Positions 8,655 through 13,325 of a stretch of DNA of 13,325 nucleotides are shown piece after piece. A program made the translations under genes and the position numbers. Under the pieces are notes generated by a model. That model was not told where the DNA came from, made no database searches, and was given only the letters and a program-made list of their open reading frames with translations. The DNA is from Isohypsibius dastychi (taxonomy: Eukaryota > Tardigrada > Eutardigrada > Parachela > Isohypsibiidae), in NCBI GenBank assembly GCA_034696485.1, contig JAQIWT010000972.1:1-13325 (forward strand), read 5' to 3'. Within the stretch, counting starts at the first letter, position 1, and each line of letters begins with the position of its first letter.

Positions 8655-8859
8655 CTGAAATCACACGAAACAAACCAGGTAACCTCAATTCACAAAACCA
8701 GTTGAAAATCACAACAAATCCAAGAACTCGAACGAGGTCGCCAAAAACACCACATCACTCATCCCATTTCGACTCATCTTTGATCATTAGTGATACTCCC
8801 ACTATTCTCCACCGTTTCTGCGCAGTAGGACTTTGAAATGGACCAAATATTCCACGTAC
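8655..8859 (-). other. Probable 5'-leader intron of cdc42
   Basis: Reading the minus strand, a strong donor CAAAG/GTACGT ends a leader exon at 8860. A good acceptor TGATTTCAG ends at 8655, 17 nt before the ATG. This would be a 205-nt intron in the untranslated leader. The inference rests on splice-site quality alone. Confidence 0.55.
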
Positions 8860-8860
8860 C

Positions 8861-9606
8861 TTTGAGGAGGAAGATTACGAAGTGTCAAAGCTTGCCAGTT
8901 GGTCCAGTGATGACAGTTGATGATCGGACAAGCAGAGATTCTAAGAACTATCACGCAGAGTAGACAGTCAGGTTGATCATGGAAGAAAGAATCGGAATTC
9001 CAACAGCGGAAGATGAAACAAGTTGAAGAATGCCAAGAAATGTGATTCGCATTTTTGAATGGAGGAGAGAGAAGCACGTCATCATCAATCATCAATCAAC
9101 ATACACTTGACTGGTTTGGTTTGGTCCTAATTCGCCGTGAACGCCATCTGCTGGTTACTGCCAACACCTCAGAGCAGACAGAGAAAATACCTCTTGACCG
9201 AGCTTTCTTGGAACGAGGCCAAATAATGGAGACACAGAGGCAGGCAGGAAACCGGTTTCCTTAGCCGTGTGCGTCATAGCGACGTTCTCTCTTGGGCTCT
9301 TTCAAACTGGTCTCTCATTGATTCTCTCTCTCTCTCTTCTCTTTTCAGAAACGTCGTCGTCGTTGCTCTCTCTCTCTGAAACTGAACGGGTTTTTGCATA
9401 TTTGCCGTTCAAATGGTTGCACACATGCTGTATTGAGGAACTGGAATAGGAATCCATCCAACATTACGGACCAACACCTTGTCTCGTCGATTCGTGTGGA
9501 ATTTAAGAGGAATACAGTGGATTACGATTAAAAACGTCGACGTGTGTTGTGTTGGGATCGTTTGCGTTTTGAAGCATGTTATTGTCAGGTTATTTGGCTC
9601 CTGAGG
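8861..9606. promoter_or_regulatory. Divergent promoter and leader region of cdc42 and spen
   Basis: The two genes are head to head, with their ATGs 970 bp apart, so initiation for both must lie in or near this stretch unless a further exon lies outside. It includes CT-rich tracts (GAGA-type on the other strand) at 9319-9346 and 9365-9379, and a CGTCGTCGTCG repeat at 9352. The first tract ends in CTTTTCAG (AG at 9347-9348), which could be the acceptor of a leader intron of spen. No clear TATA box was found. Confidence 0.5.
9319..9379. repeat. CT-dinucleotide tracts in the divergent promoter
   Basis: Two pyrimidine runs, an interrupted TCTCTCTCTCTCTC run near 9322-9346 and CTCTCTCTCTCT at about 9366-9377, are separated by a CGTCGTCGTCGTTG repeat. 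On the minus strand they read GAGAGA, the motif bound by GAGA-factor proteins in insects. Whether such a factor acts here is unknown. Confidence 0.6.
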
Positions 9607-9689
9607 ATGGTTAGAGAAAGTCGCCATTTGTGGGTTGGAAATCTGCCAGAATCCATTCAAGGAGACGTGTTGGAAACGTATTTCAAGAG
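9607..9689 (+). CDS. spen: First coding exon of a Spen/SHARP-type RNA-binding protein (partial)
   Basis: Spen proteins are very large nuclear cofactors with several N-terminal RRMs and a C-terminal SPOC domain that recruits corepressors (family knowledge). The exon encodes 27 residues plus two bases: MVRESRHLWVGNLPESI at the start, then a short helix ending YFK. RHLWVGNLPE is the first strand (RNP2) of the first Spen RRM, and the protein beginning right at this RRM matches vertebrate SPEN. The donor is AAGAG/GTAATT (intron from 9690, phase 2), so the next residue is Arg or Ser, as expected before YG. No second exon was found before the window end, so the first intron is at least 3.6 kb. It is divergent from cdc42. 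The call rests on one short exon but the motif is very specific. Confidence 0.85.
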
Positions 9690-9739
9690 GTAATTCATCC
9701 ATTTTTGAGGGGATTAGATTTTATTACTTTGTTGTCAGA

Positions 9740-9788
9740 AATTCCCTGTAGCGTCATGTGTAGGTTGTGTTACGTGATACAGGGAATT
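9740..9788 (+). repeat. 11-bp hairpin arms in spen intron
   Basis: AATTCCCTGTA at 9740-9750 pairs exactly with TACAGGGAATT at 9778-9788 around a 27-nt loop. The loop can add a short CGT/ACG pairing. It is shorter than a typical microRNA precursor stem. Confidence 0.6.
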
Positions 9789-10090
9789 CCCGTAGAAAGT
9801 TTGCTAATGAAGTACATTACTGTACAACCGAAATTTTGCTTAACTGGGTGAGATATATTTTTTGAGAATTTCAGTGCGTTTTCATCGACTGAGTAAATTG
9901 TTTTGCGATATTTGATGGGAAAGTTTTGAACTGCAGTTTAATTCACACTTTCTACTTCTTACACGATACGCGGATTTTCTATCTTGTGGACTGCAGGTTT
10001 TATTGAAAAATTCAGATTGCAGAATTACCAAGAGTTGCATCTTGTCGGGAGTACTCTGGTGATTTTAGAGTTGTTTTGCGAGATTAGAGG

Positions 10091-10228
10091 TAGGGCATGG
10101 CAGAATACAATACCTATTCACATTTTGACGAATAGGTAGTCATGTAAAAATGAATAGGTAGTCACTTTTGAAATGAATATGTAGTCACTTTCAAATGAAT
10201 ACATTTTCACTTTTGAATTACAAACCCC
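10091..10228 (+). repeat. Left terminal inverted repeat of the hAT-like element
   Basis: This is a 138-bp arm whose inner half is made of subrepeats. It differs from the reverse complement of the right arm only at two positions, in AATAGGTAG versus AATGGGTAG and in ACATTTTCAC versus ACATATTCAC. Confidence 0.93.
10128..10215 (+). repeat. 22-23-bp subrepeats inside the left arm
   Basis: Units beginning AAATGAATA and ending in TCACTTTT(G/C) lie at 10148-10170, 10171-10192 and 10193-10215. A diverged unit (GACGAATAGGTAGTCATGTA) precedes them at 10128. The right arm holds the mirror set. Subterminal repeats in hAT elements often serve as transposase-binding sites; that role here is inference. Confidence 0.8.
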
Positions 10229-10362
10229 CGCATCCAGACTTGAACAAATCACACCAACAACAGCATGTTCATCATGTCAGAGAAAAATAAGACAAATTCA
10301 GTGAAAAAAAAAATATTCAGCGCCAATTCAGACCAGGGTAAAATGAGACGATTATTATGATA

Positions 10363-10446
10363 TTATTCCTGATCCTCTTCGTCAGATCCAACAGGCAAGC
10401 CACTCGGTGGATCTTGCTTTTTCCTACCCTTCTTCGCAAACGACAT
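10363..10446 (-). pseudogene. 27-codon ORF in the transposon, possible transposase 5' remnant
   Basis: ATG at 10446 opens a frame of 27 codons ending at TAA (10365-10363). The start MSFAKKGRKKQ is strongly basic and the end GSDEEDQE is acidic, a composition more like a real protein N-terminus than chance. About 200 bp of element sequence lies upstream, enough for a promoter. It may be what is left of a transposase first exon after internal deletion; hAT transposases often start with a short charged tail before a BED zinc finger. No domain is visible, so this stays tentative. Confidence 0.35.
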
Positions 10447-10644
10447 TCTTTAATTCCATACACGGGACAGCCAGCAACTGTGGTACTGAGATGCGGAAGA
10501 TCGAATGAGAGAACACTTCAGTAGCACAAACAGAAAACCAAAATAAACGCTGAGAGCTTGATGGGGAACGATTCAGTTTGGGGGGTGGCATTAGTTCGTC
10601 AACCTGCATTGGCAAGCCAAAACAAACGCGTTTTGAGGGGGTTA

Positions 10645-10782
10645 GGGGTTTGTAATTCAAAAGTGAATATGTATTCATTTGAAAGTGACTACATATTCAT
10701 TTCAAAAGTGACTACCCATTCATTTTTACATGACTACCTATTCGTCAAAATGTGAATAGGTATTGTATTCTGCCATGCCCTA
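10645..10782 (-). repeat. Right terminal inverted repeat of the hAT-like element
   Basis: This is the inverted partner of 10091-10228 with 136 of 138 positions matching. It ends CTGCCATGCCCTA directly against the second ATTAGAGG target copy. Confidence 0.93.
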
Positions 10783-11011
10783 ATTAGAGGTTCTGCATTT
10801 GAAGAATGAAGGTAGTGTTGACATGGAGTTGAAACTGCAGTGAAAATTTTAGTCTTAAGATTATTCGTAAAAAGGAAATTATTTGCAGCTCCGAAAATTT
10901 AGACTAATTAAGAAAAATCATATCGATATTTTTCACCGAAAAGTATTTTTTTATACATTTACAGTAATCCTTAAAAAAAAGCTGCCGAAGGCATCCACTT
11001 TGAAATCTCTG

Positions 11012-11044
11012 AATTTTGCGAGCCTGAATGATGCTCGCAAAATT
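11012..11044. repeat. 12-bp perfect hairpin in spen intron
   Basis: AATTTTGCGAGC at 11012-11023 and its reverse complement at 11033-11044 enclose a 9-nt loop. It lies within a 98-codon open frame of doubtful reality. No function can be assigned. Confidence 0.7.
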
Positions 11045-11327
11045 TTGCGCGATGTTGAGTTCAGAAAAGATTTTTTTGTGATTCGTTCACAATTGTCATC
11101 TTTTTATTTATTTTTCTATTTGACAAGCAATACTGTAATTAGAAAATACGAGCTATCAAAAATGAACTTTCAGTGTTAGGTGTTTTTAATTCTGTGGTTA
11201 GCATTTGGAAATGCGAGGTCGCGGGTGAAAAACGTTGGCTTTAGCTTTTACGATGATTGCAGTTGGGGTTTGAGTTGAGCTCGAGTCGAGTGTGGCCTGG
11301 CCTTGCATTTATTTAGCCACACAAACA

Positions 11328-11349
11328 GAAAGAGAGAGAAAAAAGAGAG
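11328..11349 (+). repeat. GA-rich purine run
   Basis: A simple purine tract (GAAAGAGAGAGAAAAAAGAGAG) in the presumed intron. A second such run lies at 11708-11728. Confidence 0.6.
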
Positions 11350-12320
11350 TCTCGGTCTAGATCGTCTATCGTAGATTCCATCGGCGAAAAAGCAAGAAAG
11401 AAAGAAGAGAATTGATGGACAGCGTGAGAAAGTATGCAAACGGCAGCTCATCTTTCATTTTTCCTCCACGCTTTTCTTACATCTTCATTCAACATTGTCG
11501 TTCGTGCCGGAAAAATACAAAGATATCTGGCCGGTTGCTCGAAACATGGTCTTAAATGTGGATTACTAAATTTGTTGTTGTTGGCATATTGAAAAGGAGA
11601 AGGCCGGAAAATTGGCACGACGTGTTGTTTCGAGTGTCGGCCTGAGATGGAATAACCGTTTTTTTGCCCGTCTGTCTCTTTGAATGACTGATAAGAGAGA
11701 TGATATTGAGAGAGAGGAGAGAGAGAAGCGGTGGAATGTTACGGCAGAAATTGGAAGGATAGGATCAGGACGGATCTGAGCTTTTTTGGCAACAAATCCA
11801 TTGCATGACGTAAATGACTTCTTTTTGTTCCATTTTCATTCCATTGCACATTAGAGAATTTACAATGAATGGATGATTTTGTTCTCCATCCAGGGATAAG
11901 ATTTTAATCGAAGGAGAAATGAAAAGACGGCCGTGGTTGCTTCTGGAATTCTTGCTTCAGACGGATGGGAAACGATTCCTCTTCCATAATACAGAAATAT
12001 GAGAAAATACATACCTATACAGATATCTGGAATGAGGGCAGTGAGATACTAGAGTTGAACCGTGCGAATGAGATGCTGCCATCTTGCCAGAGCTTCACTA
12101 GAATTCTGTTTAATTTCAGTTTGAAAAAAGCATAAAATTTCATGTTTATGGAACGAGCGAAAAAATGAGCAGTTCCAGTTGGTCAGCTGATGAGTGTAAG
12201 ATCAAATTTACAATCAGAACGAACGCAAGTGCGGAATTAAAGAAAAAATATTAGGTACAGGGAATTGATGTCTTCAGTTCATTTGTTTGTCTTCTCTTCG
12301 CAAAGTACACGTTGGTATAA

Positions 12321-12338
12321 ACTTACTTACTTACTTAC
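12321..12338 (+). repeat. (ACTT)n microsatellite
   Basis: Four and a half units of ACTT are followed by imperfect ACTA units to about 12346. It is a simple repeat with no further meaning seen. Confidence 0.75.
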
Positions 12339-13325
12339 TAACTACTCATGGAGGTCGCGTTGTTTCTTTGCAGAAATGTCAAATCAGCCAATCTTTCTTT
12401 AATAGCGGACCTTACATGTTTCATGCAGCTTTTCATTTTCACGTGTTGGAAATCTTTGAAATATCCGCGGGGATGGTGCTGGTGCGATTCTGCCGTTTCC
12501 GCGTCTGAATCTCCACTTCGTTGGCCGATCTTTTTTCAATTTCTCATGGTTCTTATTCGGCTGAATTTTCTTGATGGTTAACAATAATCGTCATGTTGGC
12601 TCTGGGTTTTGGGATTGTTAATTATTGTTCTGAATTTAATAACCAGATCCCGACCAATATGGGTACATTATCTATTTGCGCACGCCTGGTTTTAGGGAAT
12701 TGAGAAAGAAACCTCGTGTACTAACTATCTATTACGTTGATTGATGATTGCGATATTTCGGGCTTGCGGTGAGACCACAAGCTTTGTTTTCCAGCTGAAA
12801 GTAACAAATTTGAACGTGGAATATTTTTTGCCTCCTTGAACTGTCACTAGAAATGCTTTATCGTTCTTGTGCCCCCCCCCCACCGAGGGGGCGTGTGGGT
12901 ATGGTCCCATACAACAAAATAGATCCACGTTTTGCGCGAACTCCCCAATTACCTTTCTTCTTCAAGAAAGGTCCCGAGTATTCAGTGGGTGTCGAAAACA
13001 CTTTTTCCTGGGATATTTCGCTTACTTTCCGAAATGAACCTCACCCGTTGGATCATACTGTAACTTTAACGAGTTGGACAGGGCTACTCATGGCCACGTC
13101 AATCGCAGCGTACGGCATACATACTAGAATGTTTTACCGGGTGTATTTTGCTCCGTGATTTCCGATTTTTTGGGTCAGATTGCCTCGTTCGTAGTAGAAA
13201 ACGTTCTCAAAGTCGTGTATTTCAGGAGCTGCGGTACATTGCTTTGCAGTACAAGGAAAAAACGGAAACAAGCCACACACCATTTGTGCGAATAATCCGG
13301 ACACACACCCAGCCCCCCTTGATTG

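Larger units (their letters stand above)
10091..10782. mobile_element. 692-bp hAT-like non-autonomous DNA transposon
   Basis: The ends are a long inverted repeat: 10091-10228 and 10645-10782 are 138 bp each, with two mismatches. The tips read TAGGGCATGGCAG. Immediately outside, ATTAGAGG occurs at 10083-10090 and 10783-10790, a perfect 8-bp target duplication. An 8-bp duplication with TAGGG-type tips is typical of the hAT superfamily, although position 7 of the duplication does not fit the usual nTnnnnAn preference. The 416-bp interior has no transposase; it carries one small ORF on the minus strand (10446-10363). The near-identical arms and intact duplication suggest a fairly recent insertion into the spen intron. 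Transposase would have to come from elsewhere. Confidence 0.92.
9690..13325 (+). other. Presumed first intron of spen, incomplete
   Basis: No exon continuing the RRM was found. Contents: a hairpin at 9740-9788, a hAT-like transposon at 10091-10782, a hairpin at 11012-11044, purine-rich runs at 11328-11349 and 11708-11728, an (ACTT)n microsatellite at 12321-12338 and a C10 run at 12872-12881. Open frames of 98 codons (10883-11179) and 101 codons (12853-13158) have no recognised domain and I regard them as chance. The stretches 10791-11011 and 11350-12320 hold nothing I can name. Confidence 0.6.

Noticed and set aside
10883-11179. 98-codon plus-strand frame after a TTTGCAG acceptor-like site
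   Set aside because: It does not continue the Spen RRM in any phase, is low-complexity and AT-rich, and contains a hairpin; likely chance.
12853-13158. 101-codon plus-strand frame near the right end
   Set aside because: It opens through a C10 run, shows no domain, and lies in the presumed spen intron without supporting splice structure.

Overview
The window is animal nuclear DNA from an invertebrate with a compact gene style. All genes are split by GT-AG introns, most of them 49-76 nt with a few of 600-725 nt, and the two best-recognised proteins (Cdc42 and Spen) are animal proteins. I cannot fix the phylum from this sequence. A small-genome ecdysozoan such as a tardigrade, mite, crustacean or nematode would fit, but that is a guess.

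Layout. Positions 1-2312 hold no recognisable gene. They are rich in short inverted and direct repeats: a foldback structure at 372-939, a related copy near 1192, a near-perfect palindrome at 1761-1786 and two hairpins at 2151-2183 and 2251-2291. Positions 2313-5683 (+) carry a BTB-BACK-Kelch protein gene that I rebuilt as nine exons. Its first exon was not found, and its kelch blades lack the usual double glycine. Positions 5684-7225 are a convergent intergenic interval with a homopolymer tract.

Positions 7226-8637 (-) hold a complete four-exon cdc42 gene of 192 codons ending in a CAAX box, with a probable extra intron in its 5' leader. From there to 9606 is a head-to-head promoter region with CT-rich tracts. 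On its other side, 9607-9689 (+), lies the first coding exon of a Spen/SHARP-type protein, starting directly in its first RRM. The rest of the window (9690-13325) appears to be the first intron of that gene. It contains a well-preserved 692-bp hAT-like non-autonomous DNA transposon (10091-10782) with 138-bp inverted ends, an 8-bp target duplication and a small leftover ORF.

How the parts relate. Cdc42 (cell polarity GTPase) and Spen (transcriptional cofactor) share a divergent promoter, while the kelch gene and cdc42 converge. No operon or pathway unit is evident. The most notable items are the transposon, the degenerate kelch propeller with its unresolved 3' splicing, the altered Cdc42 tail and the repeat family at the left end. 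I did not find a clearly new multi-gene system.
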